The position numbers and the translations under genes are program-made. Source: Litorimonas sp964565335 (GTDB taxonomy: Bacteria; Pseudomonadota; Alphaproteobacteria; Caulobacterales; Maricaulaceae). Taken from it: a DNA stretch of 64,000 nt. The DNA is taken from the NCBI GenBank assembly GCA_964565335.1, contig CAZMEN010000005.1, forward strand, positions 21,448 to 85,447, written 5' to 3'. Below are positions 52,927 through 61,905 of the stretch, piece after piece (within the stretch, counting starts at the first letter, position 1; every line of letters begins with the position of its first letter). The notes under the pieces were generated by a model. That model saw nothing but the letters and a program-made list of their open reading frames with translations. It was not told the DNA's origin and did no database searches.

Positions 52927-53775
52927 ATGAGTAATCTTCACGATGAATTTCAGCCGCTGTCCGGTCTTGGCGATATTGCCGACGACTATGATGCCATTTT
53001 ATGTGATATTTGGGGCGTGGTTCATAATGGTAAAGCCCCTAATTTAGAGGCATGCGAGGCATTGGAACGCTTTCGCGAGGACCGCGGACCGGTCATTATG
53101 ATTTCCAATTCACCGCAGCCTAGTGTCGCTATTCCCGAGAGTTTTGCCCGCATCGGTGTGCCGGGCGGATTTTGGGACGCCATTGTTACATCAGGGGATG
53201 CGACGATTGACGCGCTGGCGCGCCGCGCGCCGGGGCCTGCGTTTAAATTGGGGCCGGAGCGCGATGACCCTCTTTATGAGGGATTAGAGCTGAATTTTTC
53301 CGGTCTGGAAGAGGCCGCTTTCATTTCCTGCACAGGCTTGTTTGAAGATGATGAAGAGCCAAGCGATTACGAAGAGATATTGAAGGAAGCTGTTAAACGA
53401 GAGCTGGATTTTATTTGCGTGAACCCTGACGTCAAAGTGCGTGTCGGCGATAAAGTCATTTATTGCGGCGGGGCGCTCGCGCAGCTTTACGAAAAACTCG
53501 GCGGCCATGTTATTTATGCCGGTAAACCGCATGACCCGATCTATCGTTTGTCGCGCGCTTGGCTCAATGAAGTTTTGAGTCATGTCCCTGATGTTGAGCG
53601 CGTTTTGTGTATCGGCGACAATATCTTTACTGACCTATTGGGCGCGCAAGACCAGAGCTATGATTGTCTGTTTATCCAAGACGGACTTTATGGCGACACG
53701 ACGGAAAAATTTACAACCCTGCTGCGCAAACATAAAATAACCGCTCGCTACATGGCCTCGAAATTATCGTGGTAA
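52927..53775 (+). CDS. HAD superfamily IIA hydrolase (TIGR01459 type)
   Basis: The start at 52927 (MSNLHDEFQPLSGLGDIADD) is better than the open-frame start at 52873. The 282-residue protein carries HAD motif I as AILCDIWGVVHNG, the type IIA cap in between, and motif IV in VLCIGDNIFTDLLGAQ. This alphaproteobacterial NagD-like group has no proven substrate. It heads the HAD-MaoC-ribF cluster, a conserved alphaproteobacterial order, which suggests a role with nucleotide or flavin phosphates, though not shown. Confidence 0.9.
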   Translation: MSNLHDEFQPLSGLGDIADDYDAILCDIWGVVHNGKAPNLEACEALERFREDRGPVIMISNSPQPSVAIPESFARIGVPGGFWDAIVTSGDATIDALARRAPGPAFKLGPERDDPLYEGLELNFSGLEEAAFISCTGLFEDDEEPSDYEEILKEAVKRELDFICVNPDVKVRVGDKVIYCGGALAQLYEKLGGHVIYAGKPHDPIYRLSRAWLNEVLSHVPDVERVLCIGDNIFTDLLGAQDQSYDCLFIQDGLYGDTTEKFTTLLRKHKITARYMASKLSW

Positions 53776-53834
53776 TTTGCAAAGGCGGATGATATTAACC
53801 GCGTCTCTAAACGGCATATCACGAAGGGGTCACA

Positions 53835-54269
53835 ATGACTGATAATGTGAAATATTATCTCGAAGATTTATCGGTTGGGATGAAGGCAACAACCGAGGCC
53901 ATTATTACCGAAGAGATGATTAATACATTCGCCGAGATTACAGGTGATCATAACCCTATTCACGTTGATGCCGAGTTTGCAAAGACAACGCAATTTGGCC
54001 AGCGCATCGCGCATGGTGCATTGTCGGCCTCTTTTATCTCTGCCGTTTTAGGGAATGATTTGCCTGGGCCAGGCGCCTTATTCGTTGAGTTGAATTTGCG
54101 GTTCCGTAAGCCGGCTTTTATTGGAGATAAAGTCATTGCTGTTGCCGAAGTGGCCGAGATCAATGAGCGGTCAGGCCGCGTGAAAATGAAATGTTATTGC
54201 GAAGTTGAAGGCCAGAAAATCTGCCGAGGCGATGCAGGCGTGTTCGTTCAAAAACGCCCCGCTGAATAA
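53835..54269 (+). CDS. MaoC-like (R)-specific enoyl-CoA hydratase
   Basis: The 144-residue hot-dog-fold protein carries the catalytic Asp-His dyad in EITGDHNPIHVDAEFAKTTQ and the RIAHGALSASFISAV loop. It hydrates trans-2-enoyl-CoA to the (R)-3-hydroxy form, as PhaJ does. The motif and length match PhaJ-type MaoC domains. It lies between the HAD gene and ribF, 15 bases before ribF, so they are probably cotranscribed. Confidence 0.94.
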   Translation: MTDNVKYYLEDLSVGMKATTEAIITEEMINTFAEITGDHNPIHVDAEFAKTTQFGQRIAHGALSASFISAVLGNDLPGPGALFVELNLRFRKPAFIGDKVIAVAEVAEINERSGRVKMKCYCEVEGQKICRGDAGVFVQKRPAE

Positions 54270-54284
54270 GACAGACGCCGCTCT

Positions 54285-55226
54285 GTGAAAATTCTAACGG
54301 CTTATTCGGGTCTTGCCGATGACGACAAAGGCGCCGTCATTGCGCTAGGCAATTTTGATGGCTTGCACCGCGGACATCAGGCGGTCATTGAACAAGCGCG
54401 TAATATAGCGGCTCAAGAAAAAGCCCCTATTGGTATTGGTTTGTTTCGCCCGCACCCCTTTCGCTTTTTTAAACCTGATGCCCCGCCCTTTCGGTTGATG
54501 AGCCCCGCGATACGGGCCGAAGTAATGGCAGAATTGGGCGTAAACCGGCTGTACGAAATTCCGTTTACAACCGACCTTCGGGACATGGACGATGAAGCCT
54601 TTGTTGAAACCGTCCTGCATCAAGGCCTCGGTATTCGTCATGTCGTCGTCGGTGAAGATTACCATTTCGGGAAAAATCGCTGCGGGGATGTCGACGGGCT
54701 TAAACGTCTTTGCGCGGCGCGCGGCATAGGGGTGAGCGCAATGGCGCCCGTGGGCCTGCATGATTTATACGGAAAATATGGCAGCACTGAAATTCGCAAA
54801 GCGCTCAAAGCCGGAGATGTGTTTCACGCACAGCACATGTTGTCTCGTCCGTGGATTGTCGACGGCGTTGTACAAAAGGGACAGCAGCGCGGACGCACCA
54901 TAAACTTCCCGACGGCCAATCTGGATTTTGGTAACTTAGTGCGTCCGAAATTTGGCGTCTATTGCGTCGAAGTCCGTCTGCCCAATGAGACGGCATGGCG
55001 GCCCGGCGTTGCGAATACTGGAAAACGCCCAACTGTTGGCGGCGAGGAGGCACGCTTAGAGGTACATCTTTTAGACTTTGACAGTGATTTGTACGGACAA
55101 ACCATCGCGGTGCGCTTTCGAAGTTTCATTCGCCCGGAGCAAAAATTTGAAAGCTTTGACGCGCTGAAAACTCAAATTGCCAAAGATGCAGAGGGCGCAC
55201 GTGCTGTCCTTGGCCTGACAAAATGA
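54285..55226 (+). CDS. ribF: Bifunctional riboflavin kinase/FAD synthetase
   Basis: RibF phosphorylates riboflavin to FMN and adenylylates it to FAD. It starts with GTG. The N-terminal nucleotidyltransferase has IALGNFDGLHRGHQAVIEQ, and the EDYHFGKNRCGD and STEIRKALKAGDV blocks. The C-terminal kinase has GRTINFPTANLDF and GVANTGKRPTVGG. Length 313 is normal. The stop overlaps the DoxX start by 4 bases (ATGA). In related genomes ileS often follows; here DoxX does. Confidence 0.97.
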   Translation: MKILTAYSGLADDDKGAVIALGNFDGLHRGHQAVIEQARNIAAQEKAPIGIGLFRPHPFRFFKPDAPPFRLMSPAIRAEVMAELGVNRLYEIPFTTDLRDMDDEAFVETVLHQGLGIRHVVVGEDYHFGKNRCGDVDGLKRLCAARGIGVSAMAPVGLHDLYGKYGSTEIRKALKAGDVFHAQHMLSRPWIVDGVVQKGQQRGRTINFPTANLDFGNLVRPKFGVYCVEVRLPNETAWRPGVANTGKRPTVGGEEARLEVHLLDFDSDLYGQTIAVRFRSFIRPEQKFESFDALKTQIAKDAEGARAVLGLTK

Positions 55227-55630
55227 AGCGGATAATTTCCCTAATTCAACTTTTTCTGTGCCTATTTTTTGCCGTCTTTTTTTTGATGGCAGGGTACCAA
55301 CATTTCGTCAATGTCGACGCTTTTTCGGCCATCGTCCCGCCGCTTTTGCCGTTTCCAGAGCTGATTGTTTATATAACGGGAGTGATGGAAATCATCTTTG
55401 CAATCGGGCTGCTTTTTCCGAAATGGCGGCGCTTGGTTGGCATATTATTGTCTCTTTTTTTGCTGGCGGTCCTGCCGGCCAATATTTTCATGGCTGTCGC
55501 AGATATTCCGTTTAACGGGCGTGACTTGACGGCCTTCCAACTTTGGCTTCGGGTCTGCCTGCAATTCCCGCTCATACTTGCTATTTTATGGGCGAGTGGC
55601 TTTTGGGCCAAAGCGCCGCCGTCAGCTTAG
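55223..55630 (+). CDS. DoxX-like small membrane protein
   Basis: The 135-residue protein starts within the ribF stop and has four hydrophobic segments (LIQLFLCLFFAVFFLMAGYQ; PELIVYITGVMEIIFAIGLL; VGILLSLFLLAVLPANIFMA; WLRVCLQFPLILAILWASGF). AGYQHFVNVDAFSAIVPPLL and a GVMEII motif match DoxX family members. The role is unknown, perhaps linked to redox processes. Its stop overlaps the convergent helicase stop by 4 bases. Confidence 0.88.
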   Translation: MKRIISLIQLFLCLFFAVFFLMAGYQHFVNVDAFSAIVPPLLPFPELIVYITGVMEIIFAIGLLFPKWRRLVGILLSLFLLAVLPANIFMAVADIPFNGRDLTAFQLWLRVCLQFPLILAILWASGFWAKAPPSA

Positions 55631-57426
55631 GGTTTACGGTTTGCTTTACGGTTAGCCCGTGAAGGCTTCCGATTGGCGGATGATTTTGGCCCATTTTTCT
55701 TTTTATTATTGGGTTTCCCACGATAGCCCTTTCCTGAATAGGACTGGGCTTTCTTCGCTTTTTCGGAAAGCTCTTTGATGGGGCGTTCGGCGCTCTCGCC
55801 TGTGTCTTGAAATCTTGGCTTTGTTTTCGGCTTAGTTCTTGATTGGCCACGCTTGCGGCTTTCAGCTCTGTCTTCTTTGACATCACCCTTATTAAAGTCA
55901 TCCTTTTTGTATCTATCATTGCGGCCGCGCCCCGCCTTATCATTGTGCGGTTTTTTGTTGCGAACGCGTTCCCGATATTCGGCCCTGTCTTCGGAACGAG
56001 ATACCGTCTTTTTCGAAGGGTTTTCTGACCGTCCTTTAGACTTTTCCTGCGAGCGTTCTTTTTGCTTATCTGGAGATTGCCTTCGGGAAGATTGCGGGTC
56101 TTGAGCGCTATGGCGTGATCCTTGGTGGCTTCCGCTTCCGTCATCTTGTCTCGGCTTATTATCGCGAGAAATTTTGGACTGACTGAAACGCCCTTTTCTC
56201 TTGGACTTGCCGCGCCCTTTGCGGGGGTCAGGTTTTGGTTTTTCCGGCGGTGGCAGGGCTTTGCGCGATTGCAGACCTTTGACCTTTTCAGCCATATCAG
56301 AGGGCCTATCCATTCGTGGGAGGCGGTCTTTTAATAGCTTCTCAATATCGCGCAGATATTTTTCCTCGCTCTTATCTATAAAAGATATAGCGACGCCGCT
56401 GCGCTCCGCGCGGGCTGTCCGCCCGATGCGGTGGACATATTGTTCGGGAACGTTCGGAATTTCAAAATTTATCACGTGGCTGATATCGGGAATATCAATA
56501 CCGCGCGCCGCAATGTCGGTCGCAATCAGAATATTAACTTTGCCCGAGCGGTAAGCCTCTAGAGCGCGTTGCCTTTGCCCCTGAGATTTGTTGCCATGAA
56601 TAGCGACGGCTAAAATACCGACTTTCGCGAGTCGTTTCACAACGCGGTCAGCCCCATGTTTTGTGCGGGTGAAGACGAGCGCGCGCTTAACCGCCTCATC
56701 CAATAAGGTCACGCTCAAGAGATCTTGTTTCTCGGCTTGGCCAACGAGGTAAACCCGCTGTTCAACTTTTTCGGCTGTAGTGTTAGGCGGCGTGACGGAA
56801 ATATGAACCGGGTCATTTAGAAATTGCTGAGACAGTTTTTTAATTGCCGGAGCAAGCGTCGCTGAGAAAAATAAGGTTTGTCGTTTTTTGGGCAAAGCCG
56901 GGATGATTTTCTTTAGGGCGTGAATAAATCCCATATCCATCATTTGGTCGGCTTCGTCTAAAATCAAGATTTCAATTTCATTCAATCGAATAGCTTTCCG
57001 CTCGAGCAAATCAATCAAACGTCCAGGCGTTGCTACGATAACATCATTTCCGTGAACGAGCCGTTTAATTTGCCTATTAATCGGGACGCCGCCAAAGATA
57101 CAAGACACCGTCAAGTCCACCATGTGCCGGCCATAGTTTCGGACAGAGACGGCAATTTGATCCGCGAGCTCTCGTGTGGGAGCAAGGATAAGGACGCGGG
57201 CGCCGCGCTTTGGGGCGTCTTTTTCCTCGGTGAATATGTGATGAAGTGTCGGCAAGGTAAAGGCTGCCGTTTTACCCGTTCCCGTTTGGGCGATCCCCAT
57301 AATATCTCGCCCTTCCAGAGCTTTGGGAATAGCCTGTCGCTGAATTGGGGTCGGTGCCGTGTGTTCAAGGTCACGCAATGCGCGATCAAGAGGCTCTGCC
57401 AAATGCAGAGAAGAAAAAGACGTCAT
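55627..57426 (-). CDS. DEAD-box RNA helicase, RhlE-like, with long basic tail
   Basis: The 599-residue ATP-dependent RNA helicase has a full core in about the first 370 residues: Q motif (TPIQRQAIP), AQTGTGKT, APTRELA, a DEAD box (LDEADQMMDMGF), SAT (FSATLAP) and the C-terminal HRIGRTARAERSG. About 210 further residues are Lys/Arg/Ser/Glu-rich low-complexity sequence, probably disordered and RNA-binding. RhlE-type helicases act in ribosome assembly and cold response. The antisense ORFs seen across the tail are shadows of its repetitive codons. Confidence 0.95.
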   Translation of the reverse strand: MTSFSSLHLAEPLDRALRDLEHTAPTPIQRQAIPKALEGRDIMGIAQTGTGKTAAFTLPTLHHIFTEEKDAPKRGARVLILAPTRELADQIAVSVRNYGRHMVDLTVSCIFGGVPINRQIKRLVHGNDVIVATPGRLIDLLERKAIRLNEIEILILDEADQMMDMGFIHALKKIIPALPKKRQTLFFSATLAPAIKKLSQQFLNDPVHISVTPPNTTAEKVEQRVYLVGQAEKQDLLSVTLLDEAVKRALVFTRTKHGADRVVKRLAKVGILAVAIHGNKSQGQRQRALEAYRSGKVNILIATDIAARGIDIPDISHVINFEIPNVPEQYVHRIGRTARAERSGVAISFIDKSEEKYLRDIEKLLKDRLPRMDRPSDMAEKVKGLQSRKALPPPEKPKPDPRKGRGKSKRKGRFSQSKISRDNKPRQDDGSGSHQGSRHSAQDPQSSRRQSPDKQKERSQEKSKGRSENPSKKTVSRSEDRAEYRERVRNKKPHNDKAGRGRNDRYKKDDFNKGDVKEDRAESRKRGQSRTKPKTKPRFQDTGESAERPIKELSEKAKKAQSYSGKGYRGKPNNKKKNGPKSSANRKPSRANRKANRKP

Positions 57427-57551
57427 AAAAGTCCGAAAGGAAAACGGCCCGTTAAGGCCTATGGTGTGGCCGCGGCGTAAGACGTAGGGGCGGCGAAGTC
57501 AAATTAAGAGATTAGCGGCCCGTTGGAGGGCGGCTCAATTCTCGGGCGCGT

Positions 57552-58031
57552 TTACTCTGCGTTTGGTTCTGATTGACTTTGAATATAATTCTGGATGCCG
57601 ATCATTCGGATTTGGTCTTGCTGTGTTTCCAGCCAATCCAAATGCTCTTCTTCGCTGGCGAGGATTTTGGCAAACAAATCACGCGTGACATAATCACGGG
57701 CCGATTCGCAATGTTCGACAGCGTCGCGTAAAAGCGGAATGGCAATATGTTCGATTTTCAAATCGCACTCAATTATTTCCTCGACATTCTCGCCGATAAA
57801 TAATTTCCCGAGATCTTGAAGGTTAGGGAGACCATTTAAAAAGAGAATCCGTTCGATAATCCAATCCGCATGATTCATTTCATCAATGGATTCTTCATAT
57901 TCTTTTTGTGCGAGTTTAGAGACACCCCAATCTTTCAACATTCTGGAGTGGAGGAAATATTGATTGATCGCTGTGAGCTCGTTTTTGAGAGCTTCATTCA
58001 GAAATTCAATTGTTTTTGGGTTATCACGCAT
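57552..58031 (-). CDS. bfr: Bacterioferritin
   Basis: The 159-residue subunit forms a 24-mer that stores iron. Ferroxidase ligands are present at the usual places: Glu18 (NELTAINQYF), Glu51 and His54 (SIDEMNHAD), Glu in KIEHIAIP and Glu/His in ASEEEHLDWLETQ. The heme-binding Met52 is kept. bfr and the Bfd-like ferredoxin (58.1 kb) are adjacent on the same strand, with bfd upstream, as in enterobacteria. Confidence 0.97.
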   Translation of the reverse strand: MRDNPKTIEFLNEALKNELTAINQYFLHSRMLKDWGVSKLAQKEYEESIDEMNHADWIIERILFLNGLPNLQDLGKLFIGENVEEIIECDLKIEHIAIPLLRDAVEHCESARDYVTRDLFAKILASEEEHLDWLETQQDQIRMIGIQNYIQSQSEPNAE

Positions 58032-58121
58032 AAGATTATGGTCTCCGACTCTGGGTCAAAGACAATCTATCAAATTCGAAACGCCTTTAATAGGTGATTC
58101 TATAAAAAATCAGAAAATGCT

Positions 58122-58310
58122 CTATTCTGCCGCAGCCGGAACGTTTGTAACGATATTCGCGTTTAGCCTGTCCTGAATCGAGTCGGCACATTTTCCGCAA
58201 TTAAAACGTTCGCCGTAATGCTTGAGAACACAATGAGCCGTTTTCGCGCCATGAGCAGCTGCAAAGTCGACTTTCTCCGTGTTTATTTTACGACAAACGC
58301 AATAGATCAT
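58122..58310 (-). CDS. bfd: Bacterioferritin-associated ferredoxin (Bfd-like [2Fe-2S] protein)
   Basis: The 62-residue protein starts MIYCVCRKINTEKVDFAAAH and has the four Bfd cysteines: CVC at residues 4-6, then CGKC near residue 38-41. Another Cys is in HCVLKHYG. Bfd docks on bacterioferritin and, with Fpr, reduces stored Fe(III) to release iron when iron is short. Two Fur-box-like sequences lie 19-55 bases before the start. It sits upstream of bfr on the same strand with 90 bases between. Confidence 0.92.
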   Translation of the reverse strand: MIYCVCRKINTEKVDFAAAHGAKTAHCVLKHYGERFNCGKCADSIQDRLNANIVTNVPAAAE

Positions 58311-58328
58311 ACATCCATAAATAGTAAT

Positions 58329-58365
58329 TGAGAATGAGTGTCAATACCTTTGAGAATGATTTGCA
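58329..58365. promoter_or_regulatory. Two Fur-box-like sites upstream of bfd
   Basis: TGAGAATGAGTGTCA (58329-58343) and TGAGAATGATTTGCA (58351-58365) each match the 7-1-7 Fur consensus TGATAATNATTATCA at 11 of 14 positions. They are 22 bases apart, about two helical turns, and directly before the bfd start, where iron-bound Fur would repress. Not tested here. Confidence 0.7.
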
Positions 58366-58384
58366 GAATTAATCGCTAAAGGGG

Positions 58385-58582
58385 TTACAGGAAGCGCAGA
58401 GCCAAGCTGTCTTCGACATGTCCATTATTGGCGAGATAGGGATCATTGTGCTCTGAAAGAGGCGGTTCTGTCCGGTTTCGAACGAAGCGTGCGGTTAAAT
58501 AACAAGATAATGCGATAAGAGCCCAAATCGACAGCTTCAATAGAACGGCCACTTTGAAAGATTTATCGAATACGTTGTCCAT
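58385..58582 (-). CDS. Small single-pass membrane protein, unknown
   Basis: From the ATG at 58582 (preceded by GGTG at 6 bases) the gene would code for 65 residues: MDNVFDKSFKVAVLLKLSIW, one hydrophobic segment (VAVLLKLSIWALIALSCYL), then a polar tail with RNRTEPPLSEHNDPYL. I recognise no family. It lies between bfd and the acnA terminator and could be cotranscribed with bfd. It is short, and its reality is moderately supported. Confidence 0.5.
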   Translation of the reverse strand: MDNVFDKSFKVAVLLKLSIWALIALSCYLTARFVRNRTEPPLSEHNDPYLANNGHVEDSLALRFL

Positions 58583-58675
58583 AATAATCACCAGTGTTTC
58601 ATATAAAATACACTAATGGGTTGATGTTACAAAAAGGTTCGAAAACATGGTTAATCAAACATGAAGATGGGGCAT

Positions 58676-58703
58676 AAAAAAACCCGCCTAGAGGAGCGGG
58701 TTT
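58676..58703 (-). terminator. Rho-independent terminator of acnA
   Basis: AAACCCGC (58680-58687) and GCGGGTTT (58696-58703) form an 8-bp stem over an 8-base loop. The As at 58676-58682 read as a U run on the minus transcript. It is 23 bases after the acnA stop. Confidence 0.93.
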
Positions 58704-58726
58704 GATTGTTAAGTGTGAGAGCTGTC

Positions 58727-61414
58727 TTATGCGGCGGCGGCCTCTCTGGCCAAGTTACGCAATACATAATGGAGGATGCCGCCATTGCGGAAATACTCCA
58801 GCTCATTTTCTGTATCAATCCTAACATTGACGGTTATGAACTTTTTAGACCCGTCCGGGAATGTAATGGACACGCCCAGCGTAGAGCGCGGCGTAATGGC
58901 ATCAATATTCTCAATATCTACCGTCTCGTCACCTGTAAGGCCAAGGCCTTCCCAGCTATCGCCCTCTTGGAATTCCAAAGGCAAAACGCCCATACCAATG
59001 AGATTTGATCTATGGATGCGTTCAAAGCTTGCCGCGATGACAGCTTTTACGCCCAGCAAGATTGTCCCTTTGGCGGCCCAGTCACGAGATGACCCATTCC
59101 CGTATAAGCCGCCGGCAAAGACAACGAGGTCTTTTCCGTCAGCCTTATATTTTTCAGCCGCATCAAAAATTGACATTACGTCGCCTGTTGGCACATATTT
59201 CGTCACGCCGCCCGTTGTGCCGGGCGCCATGAGATTTTTAATACGAATATTGGCGAAAGTTCCGCGCATCATCACTTCGTGATTACCGCGCCGCGATCCG
59301 AAAGAGTTAAATTCTTTCCGCTCTACGCCGCGCTCCTTCAAATAACGTCCCGCGGGTCCGTCGCCCTTAATGGCGCCGGCTGGCGAGATATGATCTGTTG
59401 TAATGGAGTCGCCCAAGAGTGCCAAAATATTGGCATTCTGAATATCTTCAACCGCATCGGGTGTTGTTGTCATACCGTCAAAATAGGGCGGGTTCCGTAC
59501 ATAAGTTGATTTTGGTTGCCAGTCGTAAGTTTCGCCGCCTGTGACTTTAATTTTCTGCCACTGCTTGTCACCCTTATAGAGGTCGCCATAGCGCTCTGTG
59601 AACATTTTGCGTGTGATAATTTTACGCACCACTTCTGCGATTTCCGCGGAGGAAGGCCACAGGTCTTTCAAATAAACGTCATTGCCTTCCTTATCGACAC
59701 CCAGCGGGTCTTTATCGAAATCATGATGCATGGACCCTGCCAGAGCGTAAGCGACGACGAGCGGCGGAGACGCCAAGAAGTTCGCCTTCAGGTCGGGGCC
59801 AATACGGCCTTCAAAGTTACGGTTACCTGAAAGGACTGAACAAGAAACGAGGTCGCCTTCTTCAATCGCTGCCACGAAATTATCCGCCAAAGGACCTGAG
59901 TTACCGATGCAGGTTGTACAGCCATAACCGACAACGTCAAAACCAAGCTGGTTTAGCTCTTTCTGGAGTTTGGACTTCTCAAGATACTCACCTACGACTT
60001 GTGACCCCGGGGCCAAAGATGTCTTAACCCACGGCTTAACCGTTAAGCCGCGTTCATTGGCTTTCTTGGCGACAAGGCCAGCGGCCATCATCACGTCAGG
60101 GTTTGATGTATTGGTACAAGAGGTAATCGCGGCAATGAAGACATCGCCGTGGTCGACGCTATAATCTGTGCCTTTAACAGGGATAGGCGCGCCTTCGTCT
60201 GGGGTTTTGCCATATTCATCGCGCAGAATTTTCGCGAATGTTGCAGCCGACCCCTTTAGGTCAAATCGGTCTTGCGGACGTTTTGGCCCGGAAAGCGCAG
60301 GCGTCACTGAACTGACATCCAAAGACAATGTGTCCGTATATTCCGCTTTCGTGCCGTCACGCCATAATCCTTGAGCCTTGGCATAGGCTTCAACAAGCTC
60401 GATTCGCGCCTCATCTCGGCCAGTAGCGTTGAGATATTTAAGCGTGTCATCATCAATCGGGAAAAATCCGCAAGTTGCGCCATATTCGGGCGCCATATTC
60501 GCGATCGTCGCCTGATCTTCTAACGACAAATTATCGAGGCCCGGGCCGAAGAACTCAACGAACTTCCCGACCACACCTTTTTTGCGGAGCATTTCCACAA
60601 CGCGCAGAACAAGGTCAGTCGCGGTAGAGCCTTCTACCATTTCGCCAGTCAGCTCGAAGCCAATAACTTCGGGAATAAGCATAGAGATAGGCTGGCCGAG
60701 CATGGCCGCTTCGGCCTCAATACCGCCTACACCCCAACCCAGAACGGACAGACCGTTAATCATGGTCGTATGTGAGTCTGTTCCAACCAGCGTATCTGGG
60801 AAGGCGTAAGTCTTTCCATCTTCTGTTTTCGTCCAGACAGTCTGAGCCAGGTTTTCCAAATTCACTTGGTGACAAATACCTGTTCCGGGCGGTACAACAG
60901 CAAAGTTTTCAAAGGCCTTCTGGCCCCATTTCAAGAAATCATACCGTTCGCCGTTACGCTCATACTCGCGGTTGACATTTTTCTTAAACGCATTTTGCGT
61001 GCCGAAATAGTCTACCATCACAGAGTGATCGATAACCAAATGGACGGGGTTAAGCGGATTAATCGCATCGGCTTTACCGCCTAATTTGACCATGGCGTCG
61101 CGCATAGCGGCCAAATCAACCACGGCCGGAACGCCTGTGAAATCCTGCATTAAAACCCGAGCCGGGCGATAAGCGATTTCATGAGTTGACGTTTTTGGGC
61201 CGAGCCAAGAGGCGATGGCTTCAATGTCTTCTTTTTTGACTGTGTTTCCATCTTCGTGACGCAAAAGATTTTCCAAAAGAACCTTCAAAGAGCGCGGTAA
61301 TTTGGAAATGCCTTTTAAGCCATTCTTCTCGGCTTCTTTTAAATCATAATATGTGTAGGTACCGCCGCGTACATTTAATGTACGTTCGCAGTTAAAGCTG
61401 TCCAGTGAAGCCAT
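58727..61414 (-). CDS. acnA: Aconitate hydratase A
   Basis: The 895-residue [4Fe-4S] enzyme isomerises citrate and isocitrate in the TCA cycle. Cluster cysteines are at Cys433 (TSCTNTSNPDVMMA) and Cys499/Cys502 (GYGCTTCIGNSGPL). Domain 4 is present (RDWAAKGTILLGVKAVIAAS, GVLPLEFQEGD). Length fits AcnA/IRP-type aconitase (E. coli 891). It is single-gene, with its own terminator. It is a likely client of NfuA, and its cluster could be sensitive to iron or oxidant stress. Confidence 0.98.
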   Translation of the reverse strand: MASLDSFNCERTLNVRGGTYTYYDLKEAEKNGLKGISKLPRSLKVLLENLLRHEDGNTVKKEDIEAIASWLGPKTSTHEIAYRPARVLMQDFTGVPAVVDLAAMRDAMVKLGGKADAINPLNPVHLVIDHSVMVDYFGTQNAFKKNVNREYERNGERYDFLKWGQKAFENFAVVPPGTGICHQVNLENLAQTVWTKTEDGKTYAFPDTLVGTDSHTTMINGLSVLGWGVGGIEAEAAMLGQPISMLIPEVIGFELTGEMVEGSTATDLVLRVVEMLRKKGVVGKFVEFFGPGLDNLSLEDQATIANMAPEYGATCGFFPIDDDTLKYLNATGRDEARIELVEAYAKAQGLWRDGTKAEYTDTLSLDVSSVTPALSGPKRPQDRFDLKGSAATFAKILRDEYGKTPDEGAPIPVKGTDYSVDHGDVFIAAITSCTNTSNPDVMMAAGLVAKKANERGLTVKPWVKTSLAPGSQVVGEYLEKSKLQKELNQLGFDVVGYGCTTCIGNSGPLADNFVAAIEEGDLVSCSVLSGNRNFEGRIGPDLKANFLASPPLVVAYALAGSMHHDFDKDPLGVDKEGNDVYLKDLWPSSAEIAEVVRKIITRKMFTERYGDLYKGDKQWQKIKVTGGETYDWQPKSTYVRNPPYFDGMTTTPDAVEDIQNANILALLGDSITTDHISPAGAIKGDGPAGRYLKERGVERKEFNSFGSRRGNHEVMMRGTFANIRIKNLMAPGTTGGVTKYVPTGDVMSIFDAAEKYKADGKDLVVFAGGLYGNGSSRDWAAKGTILLGVKAVIAASFERIHRSNLIGMGVLPLEFQEGDSWEGLGLTGDETVDIENIDAITPRSTLGVSITFPDGSKKFITVNVRIDTENELEYFRNGGILHYVLRNLAREAAAA

Positions 61415-61539
61415 GAGCTGTCCTTATCTTATCATAGGTCTGCAAATATGCGCGGCTTATAACAGGAAAGTGCCTTTATTCAATTATAAAGCACGCCATA
61501 GCGGCCATACAGTCCTTATAAATGCAGGATAACTTTGCC

Positions 61540-61812
61540 TTAAAGAGACTGCGCGAGTAAGCGCCAAGCATAGTCACACATTTTCCGATCCGCGCGTTTA
61601 AACTGTAAATAGCTATTCAGTGCGCTTTGTTCTTTATCGAAGGGCTCCAAAACACCCACATTTCGCGCGGCGCGCAATATATATAAGTGGGTTTCGTTCA
61701 CGCTCCGGGATTGTTGCCAATCATCTGTTGCCTCTACTGAACGGATAACGGCGACCAACCGATCGGTAAGCCCGTCTTTGAACTCTGTGCCTAAATTTCT
61801 TCCGTCATCCAT
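61540..61812 (-). CDS. Hypothetical 90-aa protein
   Basis: The 90-residue product starts MDDGRNLGTEFKDGLTDRLV and is mostly alpha-helical by composition (YILRAARNVGVLEPFDKEQS; YLQFKRADRKMCDYAWRLLA). A weak ribosome site GGTAG precedes the start. It has no signal peptide or transmembrane helix. I recognise no family. It sits alone between acnA and yciB on the same strand. Confidence 0.55.
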   Translation of the reverse strand: MDDGRNLGTEFKDGLTDRLVAVIRSVEATDDWQQSRSVNETHLYILRAARNVGVLEPFDKEQSALNSYLQFKRADRKMCDYAWRLLAQSL

Positions 61813-61905
61813 GATAAAATTCTACCATACGATGTGTGAAGGCCCTACCCCAGTTTCGAACAACTTCCTCTTAAAGCTAATATACAATAAATTTTTGACC
61901 GGAAC

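Noticed and set aside
55581..56144. 187-residue minus-strand frame rich in Lys/Arg/Ser across the helicase tail
   Set aside because: It is a frame shadow of the low-complexity basic tail of the DEAD-box gene on the same strand, with no ribosome site or family signal.
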